Part shown: positions 36,644 through 45,334 of the stretch, piece after piece
How the letters are laid out: the number at the start of each line of letters is the position of its first letter
Numbering within the stretch: position 1 is the first letter of the stretch
Program-made: the position numbers and the translations under genes
NCBI RefSeq assembly: GCF_009708215.1
Contig: NZ_CP046175.1
Location: 5,084,001 to 5,148,000, forward strand
Length of the DNA stretch: 64,000 nt
Source: Occultella kanbiaonis
Lineage (GTDB): Bacteria; Actinomycetota; Actinomycetes; Actinomycetales; Beutenbergiaceae
Reading direction: 5' to 3'
The notes under the pieces: model-generated
What the model was told of the DNA's origin: nothing
What the model saw: the letters and a program-made list of their open reading frames with translations, nothing else
The model's database searches: none

Positions 36644-38731
36644 TCAGGCGTTGACCTTGGTCCTGCGCTCCGCCTTCTCCTTGGCCCGGAGCGCCTTCTC
36701 CGTGACCGGCTCGTTGCCGCTCGCCCGCTGCTGACGCTTGTACTCGCGCGCCTGTGCCTGGCGCTCGGCCTCCACGCCGGTGCCGATGGTGGCGCCGATG
36801 TGCTTGTCGGTGTAGCCGAACGCCTCCACCAGGTCGGCGGCGTGCACCCGCAGGCGGGGCAGCAGCCGGTTGATGTAGGAGGTCACGGTGGCCGCCCGCT
36901 GGGTCGAGATCCGCCCGTGGATCAGGTACCAGGAGAGGTTCTTCTCGATGGTCACCAGCCCGAACAGGTCCCGCAGCCAGGTCAGCACCTGGCGGGTGTC
37001 CGGGTCCTCGATCCGGGCGAGCGCCTCGGTGAACGCCTCCCACTGGAGCAGTTCGCCATGAGCGCGGGCCGCCTCGATGAGTTCGTGCTGGTTGTCGTTG
37101 AACACCTGGGCGCCGACCTCGGGCGAGGCACCCTTGGCGCCCCGGAGCGAGGTGGCGATGCCCTCGATCATGGTCTCGACGCGGTCCTCGAGGAGTTCGC
37201 GCTGGGCCTCCGGATCACGGAGCTCACCGGCGGAACGGGCCTTGGAGCCCCAGTCCTGGATGGACTGCGCGGCGCGGCGCAGCGGGGTCCGGTGCAGGGT
37301 CATGTCCACCGCGCGGTCGGCCACGTACCGCACCGCTCCCGCGACGTCCATCTTCGCCATGGACCGGCCGTAGTCGGCGAGCAGCCGCTTGCCGACGAGC
37401 TGCAGCAGCACCGTGTTGTCGCCCTCGAAGGTGGTGTACACGTCCATGTCCTGGTGCAGGCCGACCAGTTTGTTCTCGGCCATGTAGCCGGCGCCGCCGC
37501 AGGCCTCGCGGGCGGTCTGGATGGTCTCCATCGCGAGCCAGGTGCTCAGTGGCTTCGACGCGGCGGCGAGGGTCTCGAGGTCCTGGCGGTCGGAGTCGGT
37601 GTCGAACTCGCCGGAGAACACCTCGTGGAAGCGCTGCAGCAGCTGGTTGTGCGTGAACTGGGCCGCATAGGTACGGGCGAGGAGCGGCAGCAGCCGGCGC
37701 TGGTGCTGCTGGTAGTCCATGATCACGGTCTCCACCGTGTCGTCGGCGCCGGTGAACTGGCGGCGCTCGTTGCCGTACCGGATCGCCGTGGCCAGCGCCA
37801 TCTTGGACACCGCCACCGAGGACCCGCCGAGCGAGACCCGGCCCTGGACGAGCGTGCCGAGCATGGTGAAGAACCTCCGCCCGGGGCTGTCGATCGGTGA
37901 GGAGTACTCGCCCTCGGGCGTGACGTCCCCGTACCTGTTCAGCAGGTTGGTCCGCGGGATCCGCACGTTCTCGAACGCGAGCCGGCCGTTGTCGACGCCG
38001 TTCAGGCCACCCTTGAGGCCGTCGTCCTCGCCCCGCACGCCGGGCAGGAAGTCACCGGTGGTGCCATCCGCCTTCGCGGCCCGGATCGGGGTGTAGAAGG
38101 CGTGCACACCGTGGTTCACGCCACCGGTGATCAGCTGCGCGAACACCACCGCGGCCGTGCCGTGCTCACCGGCGTTGCCGATGTAGTCCTTCCACGCACC
38201 ACGGAACGGGGTGTTGATCACGAACTCCTCGGTCCGCGGGTCGTACGTCGCGGTCGTCGCGAGCTCGGCGACGTCGGAGCCGTGCCCGATCTCGGTCATC
38301 GCGAAGCAGCCGGGCACGGTCAGGTCCATGGCGCCGGGCAGGAACGTGTCGTGGTGGTGGTCGGTGCCCAGGTGCAGGATGGCCGCCGCGAACAGACCCC
38401 ACTGGACGCCGCCCTTGATCTGCAGGGACGGGTCCCCGACCACGAGCTCCTCGAAACCCGCGATGTTGCCGCCCGGGTCGTCCGAGCCGCCCAGCCGCTC
38501 AGGGAACGCCCGCTGCACCAAGCCGTTCTCCACCAGGAGCTTGGCCTGCTCGAGGACGCGCGCGCGGTGCTCGCGGTAGGGCTGGCCCTCGATCTTGCGG
38601 AACCGCTCGTCCAGCATCCACTCGCGCATCTCGCGGCGGATCTGGGCCCAGCGGCCGTCCACCAGATCGGCGACGACCGCGGTGTCGAAGTGCAGACGCG
38701 CGGGGGTGGTGGGCTTGGCGGTGCTGCTCAT
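36644..38731 (-). CDS. Acyl-CoA dehydrogenase/oxidase (FadE5/ACOX-like)
   Basis: A 695-residue flavoprotein of the acyl-CoA oxidase-like group, longer than classical 380-residue acyl-CoA dehydrogenases. CFAMTEIGHGSDVAELATTATYD binds FAD and substrate, GRVSLGGSSVAVSKMALATAIRYGNERRQF is the family's central helix, and REACGGAGYMAENKLVGLHQDMDVYTTFEGDNTVLLQLVGKRLL carries the expected catalytic-acid region. The C-terminal 250 residues are an ACOX-like helical extension with a basic tail. It should start beta-oxidation of long acyl chains. Its start overlaps the stop of the TetR gene by 4 nt, and the thiolase/reductase/hydratase operon diverges from it. Confidence 0.88.
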   Translation of the reverse strand: MSSTAKPTTPARLHFDTAVVADLVDGRWAQIRREMREWMLDERFRKIEGQPYREHRARVLEQAKLLVENGLVQRAFPERLGGSDDPGGNIAGFEELVVGDPSLQIKGGVQWGLFAAAILHLGTDHHHDTFLPGAMDLTVPGCFAMTEIGHGSDVAELATTATYDPRTEEFVINTPFRGAWKDYIGNAGEHGTAAVVFAQLITGGVNHGVHAFYTPIRAAKADGTTGDFLPGVRGEDDGLKGGLNGVDNGRLAFENVRIPRTNLLNRYGDVTPEGEYSSPIDSPGRRFFTMLGTLVQGRVSLGGSSVAVSKMALATAIRYGNERRQFTGADDTVETVIMDYQQHQRRLLPLLARTYAAQFTHNQLLQRFHEVFSGEFDTDSDRQDLETLAAASKPLSTWLAMETIQTAREACGGAGYMAENKLVGLHQDMDVYTTFEGDNTVLLQLVGKRLLADYGRSMAKMDVAGAVRYVADRAVDMTLHRTPLRRAAQSIQDWGSKARSAGELRDPEAQRELLEDRVETMIEGIATSLRGAKGASPEVGAQVFNDNQHELIEAARAHGELLQWEAFTEALARIEDPDTRQVLTWLRDLFGLVTIEKNLSWYLIHGRISTQRAATVTSYINRLLPRLRVHAADLVEAFGYTDKHIGATIGTGVEAERQAQAREYKRQQRASGNEPVTEKALRAKEKAERRTKVNA

Positions 38732-39429
38732 GCTTCCTCCGTTGGAACTGTCGAGATCCGGGTGATGCCGGGCAGCGGGGCGCTCGCCCCGGCCCAGAGC
38801 CAGTTGCTGATGAGGACCACGAGGCGGTCGGGGTCCAGGCGGTCCACGGGGTTCAGGGCGAGCCAGGACTCGGCCGAACCTCGTACGAACCCGACCACGC
38901 CGGCCGCCCAGGCGTCGGCCAGACGCGGGTCGGACGTGGATCCGGTCAGTACCTCACGCAGCGGTGCCGCGACGTAGTCGGTGAGGGTGGTCAGGAAGTC
39001 GGAGACGTCCGCGTCCGGGCCGGGGGCGCCGTCACCGGACCGGGTCACGAACCGGTAGACGTTCGTCGACTGCGCCAGGGTGCCGACGTAGATCCCGACC
39101 ATCGCGCGGAGCCGATCCTGTGGGCTGCCGGCGCCGTGCGCGGCCTCCTCGAACGCACCGGACATCTCCGCCAGGACCATGGCCCCGACGGCGGACCGCA
39201 GGCCGGCCTTGTCCGTGAAGTACCGGTACACGATCGACTTCGACGTGCCCATCTGGGCGGCCATCTCATCCATCGACAGCTCGGCGCCGCCGTGGTGGAC
39301 GGCCCGGCGCGCGGCGTGGCACAGCTCGGCCCGGCGCTCGGCACGGTGGGCGTCCCATCGGCGCGAGCGGCCGTCCGCATCGGAGCCCTGCGGCTCCGCC
39401 GGTGTCGTGGTGACTGTGGCCCTACTCAC
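38728..39429 (-). CDS. TetR-family regulator of the fatty-acid block
   Basis: A 233-residue TetR protein. The helix-turn-helix is in AELSMDEMAAQMGTSKSIVYRYFTDKAGLRSAVG (about residues 48-82), and the C-terminal part is a ligand domain. GTG 39429 lies directly next to a TACT...AGTA repeat, and GATACT 9 nt upstream could be a -10 for a leaderless message. It is translationally coupled to the acyl-CoA dehydrogenase gene and diverges from the thiolase operon, so it most likely represses both arms until an acyl-CoA releases it. Confidence 0.87.
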   Translation of the reverse strand: MSRATVTTTPAEPQGSDADGRSRRWDAHRAERRAELCHAARRAVHHGGAELSMDEMAAQMGTSKSIVYRYFTDKAGLRSAVGAMVLAEMSGAFEEAAHGAGSPQDRLRAMVGIYVGTLAQSTNVYRFVTRSGDGAPGPDADVSDFLTTLTDYVAAPLREVLTGSTSDPRLADAWAAGVVGFVRGSAESWLALNPVDRLDPDRLVVLISNWLWAGASAPLPGITRISTVPTEEA

Positions 39430-39430
39430 G

Positions 39431-39460
39431 TACTGAGAGTATCAGGTACTGTTGGTAGTA
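39431..39460. promoter_or_regulatory. Candidate TetR operator, paired TACT/AGTA inverted repeats
   Basis: TACTGAGAGTA (39431-39441) and TACTGTTGGTAGTA (39447-39460) are two nearby inverted repeats with TACT/AGTA arms. They sit in the 162-bp divergent region, right against the TetR start codon, and overlap its likely -10. This fits autoregulation and shared control of the thiolase operon. Confidence 0.5.
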
Positions 39461-39591
39461 GGCACGTGTCGATGCGGGAGCCGCACCTGACACGCCGGGC
39501 TCCGGATGCGATCCGGCGCCTGATCAGGACACGATCAGAGCACGACCACGACCATCAGTTCCGAGTCGCAACGATCAGAACGAGGAGTTCC

Positions 39592-40908
39592 ATGCCCAGC
39601 ACTTCCAGCCCCCGCCGCGCCGCGGTGATCGGGTCCAACCGCATCCCCTTCGGGAAGGCCGGTGGCGCGTACGCCAACGCCACCAACCTGGACATGCTCG
39701 GCGCCGCCCTCTCCGGACTCGTGGCCAGGTTCCAGCTGCAGGGCGAGCGGCTCGGGGACGTGGCCGGCGGCGCAGTGCTCAAGCACTCCCGTGACTTCAA
39801 CATGACCCGCGAGGCCGTCCTGGGGTCCGCGCTGTCCCCGCAGACCCCGGCGTTCGACGTCCAACGCGCCTGCGGCACGAGCCTCGAGACGGTCACCGCG
39901 ATCGCGAACAAGATCGCGCTCGGCCAGATCGACTCCGGGATCGCCGCCGGTGTCGACTCCACCTCCGACGCCCCGATCGTGGTCAGCGACCGGCTCCGCC
40001 GTACCCTCATCAAGCTCTCCCGCGCCAAGACCCTGCCGGACCGGCTGAAGCTGGTCGCGAGCATCCGCCCCGGAGACCTGGCTCCCGTTGCCCCGGACGT
40101 CGCCGAGCCCCGCACCGGGCTGTCGATGGGCGAGCACCAGGCGCTCACCACGTTGAAGTGGAAGATCACCCGTGAGGCCCAGGACGAGATCGCCCTCGCG
40201 TCCCACACGAACCTTGCGCAGGCATATGAGGACGGCCTCTTCGATGACCTGATCACCCCCTACCGTGGCCTCGTCCGGGACGAGTCGCTGCGCTCGGACA
40301 CGTCCGCGGAGAAGCTCGCGAAGCTCAAGCCCGTGTTCGGCAAGGGCCTCGGTGAGGGCGTCGCCACGATGACGGCGGGCAACTCGACACCGCTGTCCGA
40401 CGGCGCCGCGACCGTTCTGCTCGGCACGGACGAGTGGGCCGCCGAGCGCGGCCTGCCGGTGCTTGCGCACGTGGTCGACGCCGAGGCCGCCGCGGTCGAC
40501 TTCGTCCGCGGCGAGGAGGGCCTGCTCATGGGCGGTGCCTACGCCGTGCCGCGCCTGCTGCACCGCAACAAGCTGGTCCTCGCCGACTTCGACTTCATCG
40601 AGATCCACGAGGCGTTCGCCTCCACCGTGCTCACCACCACGGCCGCGTGGGCGGACGAGAAGTTCATGGTCTCCAAGGTCGGCCTGCCCCCGCTCGGCAA
40701 GCTCAACCCGGCCGTGCTCAACGTGGCCGGTTCATCGCTGGCCGCGGGGCACCCGTTCGGCGCCACCGGCGCGCGGATCGTCGGCACCCTGGCCAGCCTG
40801 TTGTCCCGGGCGAAGCAGGCCCGGCCCGACGGCGGAGGAGTGCGCGGGCTCATCTCCGTCTGCGCCGCCGGTGGCCAGGCCGTCGCGATGATCCTGGAAG
40901 CAGCATGA
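39592..40908 (+). CDS. Acetyl-CoA C-acetyltransferase (thiolase, FadA2/FadI-like)
   Basis: A 438-residue thiolase. The nucleophilic Cys94 is in VQRACGTSLE. IEIHEAF, GHPFGATGAR and SVCAAGGQA hold the remaining active-site His and Cys. It cleaves 3-ketoacyl-CoA to acetyl-CoA and a shortened acyl-CoA. GAGGAG lies 6 nt upstream of ATG 39592. The next gene starts inside its stop codon. Order and content match mycobacterial fadA2-fabG4-htdX. Confidence 0.92.
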   Translation: MPSTSSPRRAAVIGSNRIPFGKAGGAYANATNLDMLGAALSGLVARFQLQGERLGDVAGGAVLKHSRDFNMTREAVLGSALSPQTPAFDVQRACGTSLETVTAIANKIALGQIDSGIAAGVDSTSDAPIVVSDRLRRTLIKLSRAKTLPDRLKLVASIRPGDLAPVAPDVAEPRTGLSMGEHQALTTLKWKITREAQDEIALASHTNLAQAYEDGLFDDLITPYRGLVRDESLRSDTSAEKLAKLKPVFGKGLGEGVATMTAGNSTPLSDGAATVLLGTDEWAAERGLPVLAHVVDAEAAAVDFVRGEEGLLMGGAYAVPRLLHRNKLVLADFDFIEIHEAFASTVLTTTAAWADEKFMVSKVGLPPLGKLNPAVLNVAGSSLAAGHPFGATGARIVGTLASLLSRAKQARPDGGGVRGLISVCAAGGQAVAMILEAA

Positions 40909-42254
40909 GCGACGCCTACCTCGAGCTCGTGAACTCGGGCGTCACGAAGACGCTCGCGAAGAAGCTCGGACTGCCACGCCCGGCACACCTGCGCCGCACC
41001 GACCCGGCCGCCGTCGATACCCCGCTCATCCCGGGCCGGGCCCTGGTCATCGGCGAGGGTCCGGACACGGACGCGGTCGCCCGGACGCTGCTCGGCTGGG
41101 ACCTGGACGTGCACCGCAACGTCCCCGATGGCCGGATCGGGGCCGTCGTGGTGGTCCTGACCGACCTGACCCGGCCCGAGCAGGCCTCCCAGCGGGTCCT
41201 CGCGCTCGGGTCGGTGCTGCGCTCGCTCGCCCCCGGTGGCCGCGTGGTCACCGTCTCCCGGGCCGCCGGCCCGCACGACGAGCCGGCCGTCGCAGCGGTG
41301 CGCACCGGCGTGGACGGCCTGCTCCGCTCGATCGCGAAGGAGCTGCGCGCCGGTGCGACCGGCAACGGAATCGTGCTCGGCGACCAGATCAGCCCCGACG
41401 CGCCCTCCGCCGTCGGGGCGCTGCGGTTCCTGTTGTCCGCCCGCTCGGCGTTCGTGGACGGCCAGTTCGTCCACGTGAACACGGCCGACGGCGTCGCACC
41501 GGCGGACTGGACGCGTCCGCTCCAGGGGCGGGTCGCCGTGGTGACGGGTGCCGCGCGCGGCATCGGCGCGGAGATCGCCCGGGTGCTGCACCGCGACGGC
41601 GCACAGGTGCTCGGCGTGGACGTGCCGGCGGCCGGGGAATCACTGGCCTCGGTGATGAACCAGGTCGGCGGCATCGCGCTGCAGCTCGACATCACCGGCG
41701 CCGACGCCGCCGCACGCATCATCGAGCGGGCCAGGTCCCGGTACGGCAGGATCGACATCGTCGTGCACAACGCCGGGATCACGCGGGACAAGCTCCTCGC
41801 CAACATGAAGCCGGACCACTGGGACTCGGTGGTCGCCGTGAACGTTCATGCGCAGCTGCGCATGAACGAGGCGTTCCTGGCCACGGACGGCCTGAGCCCG
41901 GACGGGCTGCGGCTCGTCTCGCTCGCGTCCACGTCGGGGATCGCCGGCAACCGCGGTCAGACGAACTACGGGTTCTCCAAGGCCGCCGTGATCGGGATGA
42001 CCCGAGCCCTCGCGCCGCGGCTCGCCCACGGGGCCGGGACCGCGAACGCCGTCGCACCGGGCTTCATCGAGACCGAGATGACGGCGCGGATCCCCGCGCT
42101 GACCCGCCAGGTGGCCCGCCGGCTGAACTCGCTGCAGCAGGGCGGCCAACCGGTTGACGTCGCCGAGACGATCGCGTTCCTGGCGTCGCCGCAGGCCGGT
42201 GGCATCAACGGTGAGGTGCTGCGGGTGTGCGGGCAGAACCTGGTGGGCCAGTGA
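40905..42254 (+). CDS. fabG4: 3-ketoacyl-CoA/ACP reductase, FabG4-like
   Basis: A 449-residue two-domain reductase like mycobacterial FabG4. Residues 1-200 form a degenerate Rossmann-like domain, and residues 205-445 a full SDR domain: VVTGAARGIGAEIA, VHNAGITRD, and a Ser-Tyr-Lys centre in SLASTSGIAGNRGQTNYGFSKA. The product ends QNLVGQ. FabG4 uses NADH and acts on long-chain 3-ketoacyl substrates. It overlaps both neighbours by 4 nt, implying tight coupling of thiolase, reductase and hydratase. Confidence 0.88.
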   Translation: MSDAYLELVNSGVTKTLAKKLGLPRPAHLRRTDPAAVDTPLIPGRALVIGEGPDTDAVARTLLGWDLDVHRNVPDGRIGAVVVVLTDLTRPEQASQRVLALGSVLRSLAPGGRVVTVSRAAGPHDEPAVAAVRTGVDGLLRSIAKELRAGATGNGIVLGDQISPDAPSAVGALRFLLSARSAFVDGQFVHVNTADGVAPADWTRPLQGRVAVVTGAARGIGAEIARVLHRDGAQVLGVDVPAAGESLASVMNQVGGIALQLDITGADAAARIIERARSRYGRIDIVVHNAGITRDKLLANMKPDHWDSVVAVNVHAQLRMNEAFLATDGLSPDGLRLVSLASTSGIAGNRGQTNYGFSKAAVIGMTRALAPRLAHGAGTANAVAPGFIETEMTARIPALTRQVARRLNSLQQGGQPVDVAETIAFLASPQAGGINGEVLRVCGQNLVGQ

Positions 42255-43171
42255 GTACCCGCCGCGAGCAGCTCCTGCCGGAGGTTCCCTCGCTCACCTC
42301 GCTCTACGGGCAGGCCGTGGCCCGGTCCGCCCGCCTGATGGTGCGCCGGCCCGGCCCGATCGTGGCCCGGTTGCCCGAGATCTCCTACCGGGTCGACGAC
42401 GTGCGGGTCGACCGGGCCCAGCTGGCCGCCTACCAGCACCTGCTCGGCGAAGCCGGCTCGGACACCCTGCCCGCCGGGTACGTTCACGTGCTCGGATTCC
42501 CGGTCGCCATGGCCGTGATGGCACGGGAGGACTTCCCGCTGCCGCTGATGGGCATGGTGCACGTGGCCAACCAGGTCCAGCAGCGCCACCCCGTACACGC
42601 CGAGGACGTGCTGACCGTCCGGGCGTGGGCGCAGAACCTGCGCGCGCACCGCTCGGGGACCCAGGTGGACCTGGTCACCGAGGTCGGCCAGGCCGACGGC
42701 CTGGACGTGCTGTGGCGCGGGGTGTCCACCTACCTGGCCAAGGGCAAGCCGCTCAAGGGACTGGCTCTGGTGGAGGCGGCCGACGGCGGCGCCTCCTCGG
42801 GTGCGTACCCCACCGACACGCCGCTGCCGGAGGCGACCGCGAACTGGCGCCTCGGCGCCTCGACGGGCCGGCGCTACGCCGACGTGTCCGGGGACCGGAA
42901 CCCGATCCACCTGTCCGGGCTGAGCGCGAAACTCTTCAGCTTCAAGCGGGCGATCGCGCATGGGATGTACACGGCATCGCGAGCGCTGGCCGCCGTCGGT
43001 CCGGCGCGGGGCGACGCGTTCACGTGGGAGGTGGAGTTCCGGAAGCCGGTCTACCTGCCCGGGCAGGTCGCCCTGAATCTGACCGCCAGCGATGCGGGCA
43101 CCACGTTCCTGGGCTGGGACCCGAGAACCGGCACCCGGCACTTCTCCGGGGCGGTCCAGCCGCTGCCGTGA
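42251..43171 (+). CDS. MaoC-type hydratase/dehydratase (HtdX-like)
   Basis: A 306-residue double-hot-dog protein. The C-terminal hydratase-2 motif YADVSGDRNPIHLSGLSAKLF holds the catalytic Asp and His, and AIAHGMYTASRAL continues the usual pattern. The N-terminal half is a non-catalytic hot dog. It would hydrate enoyl-CoA or dehydrate 3-hydroxyacyl-CoA between the dehydrogenase and reductase steps. GTG 42251 overlaps the reductase stop. Synteny with mycobacterial htdX (Rv0241c) supports the assignment. Confidence 0.87.
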   Translation: MSTRREQLLPEVPSLTSLYGQAVARSARLMVRRPGPIVARLPEISYRVDDVRVDRAQLAAYQHLLGEAGSDTLPAGYVHVLGFPVAMAVMAREDFPLPLMGMVHVANQVQQRHPVHAEDVLTVRAWAQNLRAHRSGTQVDLVTEVGQADGLDVLWRGVSTYLAKGKPLKGLALVEAADGGASSGAYPTDTPLPEATANWRLGASTGRRYADVSGDRNPIHLSGLSAKLFSFKRAIAHGMYTASRALAAVGPARGDAFTWEVEFRKPVYLPGQVALNLTASDAGTTFLGWDPRTGTRHFSGAVQPLP

Positions 43172-43249
43172 GCCGTACCCGGTGGCGCCGGTCCGCTGCA
43201 CAGGGCTCGAGCCAGGCCCGTCGGCCCGGCCCGAGGTGCGCCGAGGTCA

Positions 43250-43667
43250 AGCCGTGGTGACGTCCCGGCGGGCGAACCTGACCAGGCCCACCGCGACCGC
43301 ACCGGCCGCGACGGCGGTCATCACCACCGAGCACCGCGGAGCCGGTGGCGCCCGTGCCCTCCGGATCCAGCCCGAACACGATCGAGGACGGGGGGATGCC
43401 CACACCGGCGATCAGGGCTGAGGGCGGTCACCACGGCGTATCCGGCCGACGACTGCGCATGGATCCCGAGCCTGCGGGACCGGAGCAGTTCGGTGCGGCC
43501 CAGCTCCTCCTCGCCACGCCCGTTGCAGGTCACCAGGAAGGCCACGCCCAAGGCCAGAGCGACGGCGCCGGTGATCCAGATCTTCGTCCAGACGGCGCCA
43601 CCGAGGGTGTTCGCGGCCGCGGGGATGAACCCTGGGTGCGCCCACCCGCCAGGGTCGCGGTGGTCAT
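43250..43667 (-). pseudogene. Decayed ABC exporter permease (polyketide/drug exporter type)
   Basis: Minus-strand fragments recall membrane permeases annotated as exporters of polyketide antibiotics. From an ATG at 43667 the reading shifts frame into WTKIWITGAVALALGVAFL, then TCNGRGEEELGRTELLRSR with RLGIHAQSSAGYAVVTAL. Later fragments, in another frame, read IPPSSIVFGLDPEGTGATGS. The GREEE.GRTELLRS block is the family hallmark. Several frameshifts and loss of most of the expected 500 or so residues make this a remnant. Its start overlaps the stop of the ATPase fragment, so this was once an ATPase-permease operon. Confidence 0.7.
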
Positions 43668-43855
43668 CGTCCCGCTCCGTTCAGCGCGGCGAGCTCGTCC
43701 CCGTAGTGGCTGAGGAAGAGCTCCTCCGGCGACGGCGGTGCGGCAGCGATGGACCTCGGCTGCAGCCGGGCGACCTCGGCCAGCATCGTCGGGAGTCGGC
43801 GTCGTCCACAGCGAACGTGACGTACTCGCCGTCGGCGTCCAGGTCGCGCATCCTT
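43664..43855 (-). pseudogene. C-terminal remnant of an ABC exporter ATPase (DrrA type)
   Basis: Two overlapping minus-strand frames give RDLDADGEYVTFAVDDAD and then LPTMLAEVARLQPRSI, AAAPPSPEELFLSHYGDEL to the stop at 43664. This is the usual C-terminus of DrrA-like drug exporter ATPases. A one-base deletion near 43795 separates the pieces, and the Walker motifs upstream are missing. The TGA overlaps the ATG of the decayed permease (ATGA). Confidence 0.7.
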
Positions 43856-43926
43856 CCCGGAGGCGTCCGCCCGTCGTGCGAGCACGGCCGTCCGAGAGAT
43901 CGGTTTCCGATCATTCGGGCGATCTC

Positions 43927-43985
43927 TTGTCCTTGATTCTCCAACGTTGTAATCTTGGCGGCTCGCGCTAGTTGACCGATTCAAC
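43927..43985 (+). promoter_or_regulatory. Promoter of the first locus B transporter, with inverted repeat
   Basis: TTGTCC (43927-43932) and TAATCT (43950-43955) are 17 bp apart and make a reasonable promoter for the gene starting at 44006. GTTGACCGATTCAAC (43971-43985) is an inverted repeat just past the expected start of transcription, where a repressor could bind. It has some likeness to the LacI operators at 49774 (shared TGA-N-CGAT core). Confidence 0.45.
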
Positions 43986-44005
43986 GATGAAGACGAGAGA
44001 CACCA

Positions 44006-45331
44006 ATGACGACGACACGACGCCAGTTCCTTGCCATGGCCTCGATGGGGGCTGCCGGCCTCGGCCTCGCCGGCTGCAGCCGCGGAGACACCGGTGATGG
44101 TGACGGCGGCGGTGGTGGCGGCGGCGGCGGTGATGGAGACAGCACGTCCCTGACCCTCACCTGGTGGGGCAACCCGACCCGCAATCAGAACACGACCGAC
44201 GCCATCGACGCGTTCACGACCGAGAACCCGAACTTCTCCATCGAGGCCCAGCCCGGCGAATGGGCCAGCTACTGGGACAGGCTGGCCACCCAGACCGCCG
44301 GGAACACGGCGCCCGACATCATCCAGATGGACATGGCCTACATCAGCGAGTACGGGCAGCGCGGGGCACTCCTGGACCTCGCCGAATACGGACTCGACAC
44401 CAGCAAGTTCATCGAGGGCACCGCGGACTCCGGCGTCATCGAGGGCACGAACTACGGCGTCAACGCCGGCATCAACTCCCCCTCGGTCCTGTTCAACGCG
44501 GCCATGTTCGAGGAACTCGGCGTTGACCTCCCCGATGACACGACCTGGACCTGGGACGACTGGCTGACGACGGCCATCGCGATCACCGAGGCGTCCGGCG
44601 GGGAGATCATCGGCACGACGGCCTTCATCTCCAACGACGTGATGCTCAGCGCCTGGTTGCGGCAGCGGGGCAAGGAACTGTTCATCGAGGGCAACCAGCC
44701 CGGTTTCGACGTGTCCGACATCACGGAGTGGCTCGAGTACCACCTGCAGTTCGCCGACGCCGGCGCGATGCCCTCGGCCTCCCAGATTACCGAGGAGGCC
44801 TCACTGCCGTTCGACCAGGGCCGGCTCCTGACCGGCACCGCGGCCATGTCGATGTACTGGTCGAACCAGCTGGACGCGGCCGAGGCCGCGGGCGGCACCG
44901 AGTACGCGATGCTGCGCTACCCGAGCTTCGACGGCGACGCCACCACCCGCAAGGCCTGGTACAAGGCGTCGATGCTGTGGTCGGCCTCTGCGCGCACCGA
45001 GAACCCCGAGGCGGCCGTCGAGGTCATCAACTGGTGGGTCAACAGCACCGAGGCCGCCGAGATCTGCCTCTCCGAGCGCGGTATCCCCGCGAACGGCGAG
45101 ATCGCGGAGCACATCAGTTCGATGCTGTCCGACCCCCAGCAACGGGTCGCGGCCTTCATCGCGGACATCGAGCCCGAGCTCGGCGACACCCCGATCGCGC
45201 CGCCGCCCGGCGGTGGCCAGCTGGGATCCCTGCTCCTGCGCTACTCGAGTGACCTGCTGTTCGACAAGCTCACTGTCGAGGAGGCGGCCACCGGCTTCTA
45301 CGACGAGCTCGTCACGAGCCTCGGTGGCTGA
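44006..45331 (+). CDS. ABC transporter sugar-binding lipoprotein (family 1)
   Basis: A 441-residue SBP_bac_1 protein. The N-terminus has a twin-arginine-like RRQFL, a hydrophobic stretch and a lipobox LAGC with Cys24, followed by a Gly/Asp linker with nine consecutive Gly. The mature domain begins LTLTWWGNPTRNQNTTDAIDAF, typical of family 1 sugar binders, and APDIIQMDMAYISEY follows. It delivers a mono- or oligosaccharide to the permeases encoded next. No ATPase gene is nearby, so a shared MsiK-like ATPase elsewhere must energise it, as is common in actinobacteria. Confidence 0.92.
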   Translation: MTTTRRQFLAMASMGAAGLGLAGCSRGDTGDGDGGGGGGGGGDGDSTSLTLTWWGNPTRNQNTTDAIDAFTTENPNFSIEAQPGEWASYWDRLATQTAGNTAPDIIQMDMAYISEYGQRGALLDLAEYGLDTSKFIEGTADSGVIEGTNYGVNAGINSPSVLFNAAMFEELGVDLPDDTTWTWDDWLTTAIAITEASGGEIIGTTAFISNDVMLSAWLRQRGKELFIEGNQPGFDVSDITEWLEYHLQFADAGAMPSASQITEEASLPFDQGRLLTGTAAMSMYWSNQLDAAEAAGGTEYAMLRYPSFDGDATTRKAWYKASMLWSASARTENPEAAVEVINWWVNSTEAAEICLSERGIPANGEIAEHISSMLSDPQQRVAAFIADIEPELGDTPIAPPPGGGQLGSLLLRYSSDLLFDKLTVEEAATGFYDELVTSLGG

Positions 45332-45334
45332 CGC

